Shown in pieces: positions 10,096-18,399 of a stretch of 64,000 nt of DNA (position 1 is the first letter of the stretch; each line of letters starts with the position of its first letter). The DNA comes from an uncultured Massilia sp. (GTDB lineage Bacteria > Pseudomonadota > Gammaproteobacteria > Burkholderiales > Burkholderiaceae). The notes below the pieces were generated by a model. The model saw nothing but the letters and a program-made list of their open reading frames with translations. It searched no databases and had not been told where the DNA came from. Location of the stretch: the NCBI GenBank assembly GCA_946481275.1, contig CAMLMV010000016.1:1-64000 (forward strand), given 5' to 3'. A program made the position numbers and the translations under genes.

Positions 10096-10124
10096 AAAAA
10101 CGAAAAGGGCGCCGATGCGCCCTT
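10096..10124 (-). terminator. Rho-independent terminator after hpf
   Basis: A perfect 8-bp stem (AAGGGCGC / GCGCCCTT, 10105-10124, loop CGAT) lies 30 bases past the hpf stop and is followed on the minus strand by a T-rich run. It separates the rpoN-hpf transcript from the hydrolase operon. Confidence 0.75.
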
Positions 10125-10153
10125 CACTTCCAGGTGCTACTGCACGCGTGGCA

Positions 10154-10513
10154 TCACGCCGCGGCGGGCTCTTCCTCCCCACCCTCGGACATGCGCTTGA
10201 TACACGCGTTGTCATGATCCTTGAGCATTTGCTTGTATTTGACGACCTGGCGATCCAGGCGATCCATCAGCATGTCGATCGCGGCATATAGATCGTGCGC
10301 GGCACTGGCGACATGGACGATCTTGCCCGCGAGGCGCAGGTTGATCTCGGCTTTCTGGCGTTTTTCTTTCTCGGTAAGATTGTCGATGCAGAGGATGACA
10401 TGGGAGTCGATCACTTGATCGAAATGACGGGTGATGCGTTCGAGCTTGTTCTGTACGTATTCTCGGATTGCTGGAGTTACATCGAGATGATGTCCGCTGA
10501 TTGTGAGATTCAT
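10154..10513 (-). CDS. hpf: Ribosome hibernation-promoting factor
   Basis: A 119-residue HPF/RaiA-type protein that binds the 30S A/P-site region and inactivates or dimerises ribosomes in stationary phase. It opens MNLTISGHHLDVTPAIREYV, and the basic segment DRQVVKYKQMLKDH is intact. It is slightly longer than E. coli HPF (95) because of an acidic/alanine tail, but lacks the separate dimerisation domain of long HPFs. The ATG at 10513 is chosen over a GTG two codons earlier because AGGAG sits five bases before the ATG and overlaps the GTG. Its location after rpoN is the canonical order. Confidence 0.95.
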   Translation of the reverse strand: MNLTISGHHLDVTPAIREYVQNKLERITRHFDQVIDSHVILCIDNLTEKEKRQKAEINLRLAGKIVHVASAAHDLYAAIDMLMDRLDRQVVKYKQMLKDHDNACIKRMSEGGEEEPAAA

Positions 10514-10576
10514 ACACACTCCTTTGAAGATGCACTGCCTGCCGTGCGCGCATCCAGCGCAATGGGACAGTGTTTG

Positions 10577-12079
10577 TTACAAGGATTTGCGGAGACTGAC
10601 GGGCGGGATTTTCAGCGCCTCACGGTATTTGGCGACCGTGCGTCGCGCGATGACCATTCCCTGTTCCCCTAGCATCTCCGCGATCTTGCTGTCGGATAAT
10701 GGATTCTTGGGGTCTTCTGCTCCTGTGAGTTGTACGATGAGGGCCCGTATTGCCGTCGACGATGCTTCGCCTCCCGCTTCGGTGGCAACGTGACTCCCGA
10801 AGAAATACTTCAACTCGAACATGCCGTGCGGGGTCAGCATATATTTCTGAGTTGTGACTCGAGAAATTGTGCTCTCGTGTAGACCTAGTGTATCAGCTAT
10901 CTCACGTAAAACAAGGGGCCGCATCGCGACTGCGCCATGGGAAAAAAAGTTGCGCTGGCGATCGACAATTGCCTGGGCTACCCGCAGGATCGTGTCGAAG
11001 CGCTGGCGCATGTTCTTGATAAGCCACTTGGCTTCCTGCAACTGCGCATTCAGCTGCGATTCCGATTTGCCCTGCTTCATCAGCGACGCGTACAGGCTGT
11101 TCACGCGCAGGCGCGGCATCACTTCCGGATTCAGCTGCACGCTCCAGCCGTCCTTGGCGCGGCGCACGATCACGTCCGGCACGACGAAGTCCGACACGTC
11201 CGACGCGAACGCCGCGCCCGGATGTGGATTGCACTGGCGGATGACGGCCTGGGCTTCGCGCAGGTCTTCGTCGTCGCAATCGAGCGCCTTCTTCAGCTTG
11301 TTGAATTCGCGCTGCGCGAACCACGTCAGGTATTTTTCGACGATGACGAGCGCCATGCGCCGCGTGACCATCGGCACGCCGGGCATGCGGCGGATCTGCA
11401 GGGCCAGGCACTCGGCCGCGCTGCGTGCGCCCACGCCGGGCGGGTCCATGCTTTGCACGAGGGCGAGCGCCGTGCGCAACTCCTCGAACTCGATCTCCAG
11501 TTCTTCCGGCAGGCGCGCGTGGATGTCTTCCAGCGGTTCTTCCAGGTAGCCGTTGTCGTCGAGCGCATCGACGACGAGCTCCACGAGCGCGCAGTCGCGC
11601 GCCGCGCAGCACGTCAGGCGCACCTGTTCCATCAGGTGCTCGCGCAGGGTGACGGGGCTCGCTTCGAGTTGCGGGCGGCCGTCCTCGTCTTCCCCGCCGC
11701 CGCTGCCGCTGCGGCCGTATTCGCCCCAGTCTTCGCCCCCTTCGCCGCCGCCTTCTCCGCTGTCGCCGCCGGATTCCCCCCCTTCGCCATTGCCGTTCTC
11801 GGCGGGCGCACTGCCGCCTTCGTCGCCATTGCCCTGCGCGGCCGGGGCCTCGCCCGCCTGCGATGAGGACGGCGCGCTGTTGATGGCGCCGTCGGCCAGC
11901 AACCGTACGGAGCGGTCGAGCGGATCGTCGAGCCGCTCGAGCAGCGGGTTCTCGCTCAGGACCTGCTCGATTTCCTGGTGGAGCTCGAGCGTGGACAGCT
12001 GCAGCAGGCGGATCGACTGCTGGAGTTGCGGCGTCAGTGCAAGGTGCTGTGAGGTCTTGAGTTGCAGCGTCTGTTTCAT
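10577..12079 (-). CDS. rpoN: RNA polymerase sigma-54 factor
   Basis: A 500-residue sigma-54. Region I is the Q/L-rich start ([20 protein letters not shown], 1-50), which contacts core and activator. The core-binding domain spans about 140-330, the helix-turn-helix follows, and the RpoN box ARRTVAKYR is at 478-486. Region II (about 60-138) is unusually long and almost purely Gly/Glu/Ser/Asn. The ATG lies two bases after the lptB stop, so the gene is coupled to the LPS-export operon, as in most proteobacteria, and is followed by hpf. Confidence 0.97.
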   Translation of the reverse strand: MKQTLQLKTSQHLALTPQLQQSIRLLQLSTLELHQEIEQVLSENPLLERLDDPLDRSVRLLADGAINSAPSSSQAGEAPAAQGNGDEGGSAPAENGNGEGGESGGDSGEGGGEGGEDWGEYGRSGSGGGEDEDGRPQLEASPVTLREHLMEQVRLTCCAARDCALVELVVDALDDNGYLEEPLEDIHARLPEELEIEFEELRTALALVQSMDPPGVGARSAAECLALQIRRMPGVPMVTRRMALVIVEKYLTWFAQREFNKLKKALDCDDEDLREAQAVIRQCNPHPGAAFASDVSDFVVPDVIVRRAKDGWSVQLNPEVMPRLRVNSLYASLMKQGKSESQLNAQLQEAKWLIKNMRQRFDTILRVAQAIVDRQRNFFSHGAVAMRPLVLREIADTLGLHESTISRVTTQKYMLTPHGMFELKYFFGSHVATEAGGEASSTAIRALIVQLTGAEDPKNPLSDSKIAEMLGEQGMVIARRTVAKYREALKIPPVSLRKSL

Positions 12080-12081
12080 GA

Positions 12082-12876
12082 CTACATTCGGAAGTGTTCG
12101 CCCAGGTAGACGCGGCGCACCGATTCGTTGGCGATGATGTCGTCGGGACGGCCGGATGCCAGCACCGCGCCCTGGTTGATGATGTAGGCGCGGTCGCAGA
12201 TGCCCAGCGTCTCGCGCACATTGTGGTCCGTGATCAGCACGCCGATGCCGCGCTCCTTCAGGAAGCGCACGATACGTTGGATCTCGATCACGGCGATTGG
12301 ATCCACGCCGGCGAACGGTTCGTCCAGCAGCACGAAGCGCGGATTGGTCGCGAGCGCGCGCGCGATCTCCACGCGGCGGCGTTCGCCGCCGGACAGCGAC
12401 AGCGCCGGATTCTCGCGCAGCTTCTCGATCTGCAGCTCGGCCAGCAGTTCATCGAGACGTTCGGTGATGCGGGCCTTGCTGAGCGACTTGCCGTTCTCGC
12501 GCTGCAATTCCAGCACGGCGCGGATGTTCTCCTCGACCGTCAGCTTGCGGAACACGGACGCTTCCTGCGGCAGGTACGACAGGCCCAGCAGCGCGCGCCG
12601 GTGGATCGGCAGGCTCGTGATGTCGGTGCCGTTGATGTCGATGCTGCCCGCATCCGAGGGCACGAGGCCCACGATCATGTAGAACGAGGTCGTCTTGCCC
12701 GCGCCGTTCGGACCCAGCAGGCCGACGACTTCGCCGCACGCGACCTGCAGCGACACGTCGCGTACGACGAGGCGCTTGCCGTAGCTCTTCTGCAGTCCCT
12801 TGACGACGAGCGTGCTGCCGCCGCATTCGGCCGGCGCGGCCTGCGTGCCTGCTTCCATTGCGCTTGCCTCCGTCAT
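12082..12876 (-). CDS. lptB: LPS export ABC transporter ATP-binding protein
   Basis: A 264-residue cytoplasmic ATPase of the LptB2FGC complex, which drives LPS from the inner membrane along the Lpt bridge. Walker A GPNGAGKT is at 55-62, the signature LSGGE at 161-165 and Walker B LLDEP at 183-187. The ATG overlaps the lptA stop (ATGA). It carries about 20 extra N-terminal residues relative to E. coli LptB; a second ATG six codons in is possible. Partners LptC and LptA are encoded immediately upstream; LptF, LptG, LptD and LptE are not in the window. Confidence 0.96.
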   Translation of the reverse strand: MTEASAMEAGTQAAPAECGGSTLVVKGLQKSYGKRLVVRDVSLQVACGEVVGLLGPNGAGKTTSFYMIVGLVPSDAGSIDINGTDITSLPIHRRALLGLSYLPQEASVFRKLTVEENIRAVLELQRENGKSLSKARITERLDELLAELQIEKLRENPALSLSGGERRRVEIARALATNPRFVLLDEPFAGVDPIAVIEIQRIVRFLKERGIGVLITDHNVRETLGICDRAYIINQGAVLASGRPDDIIANESVRRVYLGEHFRM

Positions 12877-13436
12877 TGCTTGCCTGCCGGAGCGGCGCCG
12901 GCCGCGGGCGCACGGCGCGGCTGCAGCGTGATGCTGCCGCGGCCATTGCCCGGCTTGTCCGTGCCGTTGGCGTCGTTCAGGCCGAGCAGCTTCTCGTTGC
13001 GGTTGTCGTAGGAGATGAATTCGCTGGCCATCTCCTGCGTGACCTTCTTGCCCTCGAGCTGGCGGATGACGGCCTTCGAGTACAGCTTCACGAGGTCGTT
13101 GCGCTCGTCGTATTCGATGCGCTGGGCCTGGCCTTCGCCCCACAGGTCGGGGCCGCCGTCGCGCTTCTGGCGGAAGGTCGCGAGCTTGCCCGGATTGGCG
13201 GTGAGGATGAAGGTACGCCAACCGTCCGGCGATTCCTTGACCTCGGCGCGGTCGGATTTCAGGATCATGGTGCCGCGCGTGATGACGACGTTGCCGGTGG
13301 CGACGTAGTTCTGCGTGACCTGGTCGACGTTGGCGTTATCGAACGCGATGTCGACGGGCTTGAGCGCGTCCGCCTTCTCGGCCGAGGCAGCCAGCGGCAC
13401 CAGCAGGAAGATGGCGGCGGCGAGTAATTTTTTCAT
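12873..13436 (-). CDS. lptA: LPS transport periplasmic protein LptA
   Basis: A 187-residue periplasmic bridge protein with a Sec signal peptide ([19 protein letters not shown], cleaved near residue 19). An OstA-like beta-jellyroll follows, with motifs such as [21 protein letters not shown]. Proline/alanine-rich C-terminal residues replace the usual charged tail. It carries LPS between LptC and LptD. It lies between lptC and lptB with short or overlapping junctions, so it belongs to one operon. Confidence 0.94.
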   Translation of the reverse strand: MKKLLAAAIFLLVPLAASAEKADALKPVDIAFDNANVDQVTQNYVATGNVVITRGTMILKSDRAEVKESPDGWRTFILTANPGKLATFRQKRDGGPDLWGEGQAQRIEYDERNDLVKLYSKAVIRQLEGKKVTQEMASEFISYDNRNEKLLGLNDANGTDKPGNGRGSITLQPRRAPAAGAAPAGKQ

Positions 13437-13449
13437 TCGATAGTCCTTT

Positions 13450-14061
13450 TTAGTGACTTGCGCGCGACTGGCGTGGCGGATAGGTCATCTTGCCGCGGCC
13501 ACCCAGCGCGATCTGCTGCGTCGCGTTGTTGGCCACCATGCCCACCGCGTCGACCGATGCGGCGCCAAGCGTCATGTGGATCGGCCGGTCGGTCTTCGCG
13601 ATCTCCTCGTCCGGCAGGATCGTCAGCACCTCGGTGCGGATCCGCATCGGATCCGCACCCGGGGCGGCCGGACGCTGGATGTCGACATTGCCCGTCAGGT
13701 CGATCTGGTTCTGGTTCTGGCTCACGAGCGCGCTGTTGGACGTCATCGTCATCGGCGGATGCTCGTCGGTGAGACTTTGCACGACCGGCTTGTCGACGAG
13801 CGCCGTGTTGTCGACCGGGCGGTGCGTGAGGCGTTCGCCCGAAATCACGTAGCGCGGCTTGCCGGCCTCCGACATGCGCACCCAGCTGAAGTTGTCGACG
13901 ATGTAGTCCGGTTCGTTGCCCGCGTTGAAACCCGGCGCGTTCTCTTCGCCCTGCATCACCTGCACGAGCCAGAAGCTGCCGAACGCGCAGAACACGGCGA
14001 ACAGCATCAGGAGCAGCAGGCGCCAGCGGTGCGCGGTACGCTTGTAGCTTGCGGGAGCCAT
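13450..14061 (-). CDS. lptC: LPS export protein LptC
   Basis: A 203-residue single-pass inner-membrane protein. A basic N terminus is followed by a transmembrane helix at about residues 13-35 and a periplasmic beta-jellyroll (YIVDNFSWVRMSEAGKPRYVISG). It accepts LPS from LptBFG and hands it to LptA. The tail ends in a short basic segment. It starts seven bases after kdsC and ends 13 bases before lptA. Sequence divergence among LptC proteins is high, so identification rests on topology and context as well as motifs. Confidence 0.9.
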   Translation of the reverse strand: MAPASYKRTAHRWRLLLLMLFAVFCAFGSFWLVQVMQGEENAPGFNAGNEPDYIVDNFSWVRMSEAGKPRYVISGERLTHRPVDNTALVDKPVVQSLTDEHPPMTMTSNSALVSQNQNQIDLTGNVDIQRPAAPGADPMRIRTEVLTILPDEEIAKTDRPIHMTLGAASVDAVGMVANNATQQIALGGRGKMTYPPRQSRASH

Positions 14062-14068
14062 ATCTCTC

Positions 14069-14602
14069 TTATCCGAAGTAGGGCGCGAGCGCCTGTTCGT
14101 AGGTGCCCTGGGCGCGCATCACCATGTCGCACACTTCGCGCACGGCGCCGCGGCCGCCGGGATTCTTCGTCACGTAGTGGGCGCGGTGCTGCACTTCCGG
14201 ATGCCCGCTCGGCACGGTCACCGCGAAGCCCACGCGCGAGAGCAGCGGCAGGTCGATCACGTCGTCGCCGATGTAGCCGCACTCCTGTGCCGTCACGCCG
14301 GTTTTATCCAGCAGCTCGGCGAACGCGAGGCGCTTGTCGTGCTGGCCCTGGAACACGTGCGTGATGCCGAGATCGGCGGCGCGCCTGATGACGATGGGCG
14401 ACGTGCGCGCGCTGATGATCGCGGTCTGCACGCCGGTGCGGTTCAGGAGCTGGATGCCGAGGCCGTCCAGCACGTAGAACGTCTTCGTGACTTCGCCGTC
14501 CGGGCCGTAGGTCAGGCTGCCGTCGGTGAGGACGCCGTCGACGTCGAAGATCATGACTTTGACGCGCGCCGCGCGCTCCATGTGTGCCAGCGGAGTCACC
14601 AT
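14069..14602 (-). CDS. kdsC: 3-deoxy-D-manno-octulosonate 8-phosphate phosphatase
   Basis: A 177-residue HAD-family phosphatase (C0 type, no cap) that releases Kdo from Kdo-8-phosphate for LPS inner-core synthesis. Motif I DVDGVLTDG gives nucleophile Asp20 and Asp22. Motif II is IISAR, a lysine follows in the QGQHDKR region, and motif III is GYIGDDVIDLPLL. Length and motifs match the tetrameric KdsC family. The ATG overlaps the kdsD stop by one base (TGATG), so the two consecutive Kdo-pathway enzymes are translationally coupled. Confidence 0.95.
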   Translation of the reverse strand: MVTPLAHMERAARVKVMIFDVDGVLTDGSLTYGPDGEVTKTFYVLDGLGIQLLNRTGVQTAIISARTSPIVIRRAADLGITHVFQGQHDKRLAFAELLDKTGVTAQECGYIGDDVIDLPLLSRVGFAVTVPSGHPEVQHRAHYVTKNPGGRGAVREVCDMVMRAQGTYEQALAPYFG

Positions 14603-15624
14603 CAGATCACCTTGGCGCGCGTGAGGTCGTGGATGTGCAGTGCGCCCACCAGCACGCCGTCCGCATCGGTGACGAGCATCTGGTTGATGCGGAATTCTTC
14701 CATCACGGCGACGGCATCCACCGCCAGCTGTTCCGGATGCACGCGGCGCGGATTCGGGTGCATGACGTCGCGGATCGCGAGCTTGCTGAAATCCTGGACT
14801 TTCTCGATCAGGCGGCGCAGGTCGCCGTCCGTGAACACGCCGACGGGGCGACCGGCCTCGTCGACGATGGCCGTCATGCCCATGCCCTTGTGCGAGATTT
14901 CCAGCAGCGCGTCCGTGAGGAGCGCGTCCGGTTTCACTTTCGGCACCGCGTCGCCGCTGCGCATCACGTCGCGCACGTGCGTGAGCAGGCGGCGGCCGAG
15001 CGCGCCGCCCGGATGGGAGCGCGCGAAATCGTCAGACTTGAAGCCGCGCAGCTCGAGCAGCGCGACGGCCAGGGCGTCGCCCAGCGCGAGGGTCGCGGTG
15101 GTGCTCGCGGTCGGCGCCAGGTTCAGCGGGCAGGCTTCCTTCTCGACGGCCACGTCGAGGTGCACGTCCGCCGCCAGGGCCAGGCTCGATTCCGGCTTGC
15201 CCGTGATGGCGATGACGGGCACGTTCATGCGCTTGACGGCCGGGATCACGATGGCCAGTTCGCTGCTTTCGCCGGAATACGAGATGGCGATCAGGACGTC
15301 CTGCGAGGTCACCATGCCGAGGTCGCCGTGCGCGGCCTCGCCCGGATGCAGGAACAGTGCCGGGGTGCCGGTCGAGGCCAGCGTCGCCGCGATCTTGCGG
15401 CCGATGTGGCCCGACTTGCCCATGCCCGACACGACGACGCGGCCTTTGCACGCCATCATCAGCGCGACGGCGCGCGGCACGCTGTCGTCGCGATCGAGGC
15501 GCGCGGACAGCTTGCGGATCGCCTCGCCTTCGATATCGAGCGCCTCGCGGGCCAGATCCAGCGCGCGCCGGGCCTGGGCCTCGTTAAAACTTGTCAGCAT
15601 TATTTTTTCATCGGTTACACTCAT
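14602..15624 (-). CDS. kdsD: D-arabinose-5-phosphate isomerase
   Basis: A 340-residue isomerase converting ribulose-5-phosphate to arabinose-5-phosphate, the entry step of Kdo synthesis. An N-terminal SIS domain carries GMGKSGHIGRK and HPGEAAHGDLGM, and two CBS domains follow (HVRDVMRSGD and AIRDVMHPNP starts). The start is uncertain: the ATG at 15624 gives MSVTDEKIML, while the ATG at 15600 gives MLTSFNEAQA (332 residues), closer to the E. coli length. A TATACT box at 15636-15631 lies just upstream of 15624, so a transcript starting there would favour the shorter form. It heads the Kdo/Lpt/rpoN operon. Confidence 0.92.
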   Translation of the reverse strand: MSVTDEKIMLTSFNEAQARRALDLAREALDIEGEAIRKLSARLDRDDSVPRAVALMMACKGRVVVSGMGKSGHIGRKIAATLASTGTPALFLHPGEAAHGDLGMVTSQDVLIAISYSGESSELAIVIPAVKRMNVPVIAITGKPESSLALAADVHLDVAVEKEACPLNLAPTASTTATLALGDALAVALLELRGFKSDDFARSHPGGALGRRLLTHVRDVMRSGDAVPKVKPDALLTDALLEISHKGMGMTAIVDEAGRPVGVFTDGDLRRLIEKVQDFSKLAIRDVMHPNPRRVHPEQLAVDAVAVMEEFRINQMLVTDADGVLVGALHIHDLTRAKVI

Positions 15625-15709
15625 AGACAAAGTATATCCGAATTGGGAAAGCAAAAAACTTGCCAGACGTAACAAACAACATATTTACGGGCCCTCGCCG
15701 TCGCGTTCC
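15601..15709. promoter_or_regulatory. Divergent promoter region kdsD / CPA2 antiporter
   Basis: An AT-rich stretch between divergent genes. On the minus strand a TATACT hexamer occupies 15636-15631, without a clear -35. Nothing comparable stands out for the plus strand. The assignment is weak. Confidence 0.3.
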
Positions 15710-17692
15710 ATGACCTCAGGCCTCGAACTCACTCTCCTGTTGCTGGGCAGCGCAGTCCTCGGCGTCGTCGCGTTCCGGATGCTGCACCTGCCGCCGATGC
15801 TGGGCTATCTCGCCGTCGGCGTGCTGATCGGCCCCCACGCGCTGGCCCTCGCCGACAACGGCACCACGACGCAGGCCCTGGCCGAATTCGGCGTCGTCTT
15901 CCTCATGTTCTCCATCGGGCTGGAATTCTCGCTGGCCCAGCTGCGCGCCATGCGCCGCATCGTGTTCGGGCTCGGGCTCGCGCAGGTCGTGCTGACCATC
16001 GTCGTGACGGTGCTGGTGTCGCTGTGGACGCGCTACCTGCCCCCGTCGATGCAGATCGGCTGGCAGGCCGCGCTGGCGCTGGGCGGGGCGCTGGCGATGT
16101 CGTCGACGGCCATCGTCTCGAAACTCCTAACGGAGCGGCTGGAACTGGAGAGCGAGCACGGACGCCGCATCATCGGCATCCTGCTGTTCCAGGATCTCGC
16201 CGTCGTGCCGCTGCTGATCCTGATCCCGTCGCTGGCAAAACCGGCCGAGGAACTCGCGATGACGCTCGCGTGGGCCGGCATCAAGGCCGCCGCCGTGCTG
16301 GCGCTGCTGCTGTTCTTCGGCCAGAAGCTGATGCGCAAGTGGTTCAACATCGTCGTCAAGCGCCGCTCGCAGGAACTGTTCATGCTGAACCTCCTGCTGA
16401 TCACGCTGGGCGCGGCCGCGATCACGGAACACGCGGGCCTGTCGATGGCGCTGGGCGCGTTCGTGGCCGGCATGCTGATCTCCGAGACGCCCTATAAACA
16501 CCAGGTGGAAGAAGACATCAAGCCGTTCCGCGACGTGCTGCTGGGCCTCTTCTTCATCACCATCGGCATGCTGCTGAACGTGCAGCTCGTGATTGCGCAC
16601 TGGTGGGTCGTCCTGCTCCTGCTGGCCGTGCCCGTGATGCTGAAATTCGCGCTGATCGCCCTGCTGGCCAAGGCGTTCGGCTCGACCGACGGCGTCGCCA
16701 TGCGCACGGGTCTCGCGCTCGCGCAGGCCGGCGAATTCGGCTTCGTGCTGCTGAGCCTTGCATCGGGCTCGCACCTGATCGCCCCATTCATCATCCAGCT
16801 CGTGCTCGCGTCGATGGTGCTGTCGATGCTGGTCGCGCCGTTCGTCATCGCGAACATGGACAAGCTCGTGATGAAGGTGGCGACCAACGAATGGATGCTG
16901 CAATCGCTGCAGCTGACGCAGATCGCGAGCCGCACGATGGCCGCGCAGAAGCACGTGATCATCGCCGGCTTCGGCCGCAGCGGCCAGTCGCTGGCCACCC
17001 TGCTGTCGGAAGAAAAGCTGCCGTGGTACGCGCTCGACCTCGACCCGGAGCGGGTGCAGGAGGCGCGCACGGCCGGCATCAACGTCTCGTACGGCGACTG
17101 CACGCGCCGCGAAGCGCTGATCGCGGCCGGCATCAACCGCGCCAGCGCGCTCGTGATCACGTTCGCCGACACCCGCCTCGCGGTAAAAGTGCTGCACCTC
17201 GTGCACGAGCTGGCGCCCAAGCTGCCCGTGATCGTGCGGGCCCACGACGACACGGAACTCGATGTGCTGAAACGGGCCGGCGCCACCGAGGTCGTGCCGG
17301 AAGCGCTGGAATCGAGCCTGATGCTGGCCTCGCACGCGCTGGTCGTGATGGGCGTGCCGCTGCGCCGCGTCGTGCACCGCGTGCAGGCCGCGCGCGACGA
17401 GCGCTACGCCTCGCTGCGCGGCTTCTTCCACGGCGCCAGCGACATCGCGGACGGCACCGAACACAACTACGTGCGCCTGCACTCCGTCACGCTGCGCGAC
17501 GACGCCGGCGCCGTCGGGCGCTGCATCGCGGAGCTGGAACTGGACGAAGTCGGGGCCGAAGTGACGGCCGTGCGGCGCGGGAGCGACCGCATCGAACCGA
17601 CGCCGGAGACGTCGTTGCGGGCGGGCGACGTGGTGGTCCTGCGGGGAACGGGCAACGCGGTCACGCGCGCCGAGGGACGGCTGCTGCGCTGA
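15710..17692 (+). CDS. CPA2 monovalent cation:proton antiporter with TrkA-N and TrkA-C domains (KefB/YbaL type)
   Basis: 660 residues. The first ~390 form about 12 membrane helices of a Na+/H+-exchanger-type domain (LPPMLGYLAVGVLIGPHAL, then LFLMFSIGLEFSL-like segments). A RCK/TrkA-N Rossmann domain begins at GFGRSGQS near residue 420, and a TrkA-C domain fills the last ~90 residues. Such proteins are K+ or Na+ efflux systems gated by nucleotide or glutathione ligands. The gene is divergent from kdsD. The start at 15710 is chosen because the membrane domain begins there; the open frame continues far upstream antisense to kdsD. Confidence 0.92.
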   Translation: MTSGLELTLLLLGSAVLGVVAFRMLHLPPMLGYLAVGVLIGPHALALADNGTTTQALAEFGVVFLMFSIGLEFSLAQLRAMRRIVFGLGLAQVVLTIVVTVLVSLWTRYLPPSMQIGWQAALALGGALAMSSTAIVSKLLTERLELESEHGRRIIGILLFQDLAVVPLLILIPSLAKPAEELAMTLAWAGIKAAAVLALLLFFGQKLMRKWFNIVVKRRSQELFMLNLLLITLGAAAITEHAGLSMALGAFVAGMLISETPYKHQVEEDIKPFRDVLLGLFFITIGMLLNVQLVIAHWWVVLLLLAVPVMLKFALIALLAKAFGSTDGVAMRTGLALAQAGEFGFVLLSLASGSHLIAPFIIQLVLASMVLSMLVAPFVIANMDKLVMKVATNEWMLQSLQLTQIASRTMAAQKHVIIAGFGRSGQSLATLLSEEKLPWYALDLDPERVQEARTAGINVSYGDCTRREALIAAGINRASALVITFADTRLAVKVLHLVHELAPKLPVIVRAHDDTELDVLKRAGATEVVPEALESSLMLASHALVVMGVPLRRVVHRVQAARDERYASLRGFFHGASDIADGTEHNYVRLHSVTLRDDAGAVGRCIAELELDEVGAEVTAVRRGSDRIEPTPETSLRAGDVVVLRGTGNAVTRAEGRLLR

Positions 17693-17746
17693 GTGTAGCA
17701 GCCGTTCGACTGATACAGCATGTGCCTGTACGCGGCGCCTTGTGCC

Positions 17747-17775
17747 TTGTCCCTGCCGTGCCGTGCTTCTAGACT
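17747..17775 (+). promoter_or_regulatory. Putative promoter of lysE-mocR pair
   Basis: TTGTCC (17747-17752) and TAGACT (17770-17775) are separated by exactly 17 bases and lie 30 bases before the LysE ATG. Each hexamer matches consensus at four of six positions. The repeated TTGTGCC/TTGTCCC next to it could also be regulator-binding direct repeats. Confidence 0.4.
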
Positions 17776-17805
17776 GGGGCCTTCTTTACGCCGGGACTGC
17801 CTGCC

Positions 17806-18390
17806 ATGACCGAACTCCTGCCCCTGATGAGCTATTGCCTCGTGATGTCCGCCACGCCTGGGCCGAACAACGTCATGCTTGCCACGACCGGCGCCAGTTT
17901 CGGCTATCGCGGCGCGCTGCCGGTCATCCTCGGCATCCAGGCCGGTATCTTTGTGCAGACCATGCTCGTGTGCGCGGGGCTGGGCAGCGTGTTCGTCGCG
18001 TACCCGATGGCGCAGCAGGTACTGCGGATCGCGGGTGCGCTGTACCTGATGTTCCTCGCCTGGAAACTTGCCGGCGCCTCGGTGGCGGGAACCGGCGCAC
18101 CGAAGCCCGTGTCCTTTACGCAGGCGGCGCTGTTCCAGGCACTGAACCCCAAGAGCTGGCTCAAGGCGATCACCATTGCATCGGTCTTCATGCCTTCGCA
18201 GAGCAACATGCTCGCCAGCGCGCTGCTGGTGTCCATGATCGGCACCATGGTCGGCATGCCGTGCAGCGTCATGTGGGCGCTGTTCGGCGTCTCGATCCGC
18301 AGCGTGCTGAAGGCGTCCCGCAGCCAGCGCATGTTCAACCTGGCGATGGGGACCATCCTGGTGGTCCTCGCCGTGGTGTGTTTACGCTAG
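17806..18390 (+). CDS. LysE/RhtB family amino-acid exporter
   Basis: A 194-residue inner-membrane protein with about six helices. The family motif SATPGPNNVMLATTGASFGYR is in the first loop (residues 15-35), and a central LNPKSWLKA motif is present. LysE/RhtB proteins export amino acids or related metabolites by proton exchange. It is followed nine bases later by a MocR-type regulator on the same strand, which suggests an export unit controlled by that regulator. The exported compound is not deducible. Confidence 0.9.
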   Translation: MTELLPLMSYCLVMSATPGPNNVMLATTGASFGYRGALPVILGIQAGIFVQTMLVCAGLGSVFVAYPMAQQVLRIAGALYLMFLAWKLAGASVAGTGAPKPVSFTQAALFQALNPKSWLKAITIASVFMPSQSNMLASALLVSMIGTMVGMPCSVMWALFGVSIRSVLKASRSQRMFNLAMGTILVVLAVVCLR

Positions 18391-18399
18391 ACTTCGACG

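Noticed and set aside
14177..15709. Upstream extension of the CPA2 antiporter frame
   Set aside because: The extra 511 codons are antisense to kdsC and kdsD; the antiporter membrane domain begins at 15710.
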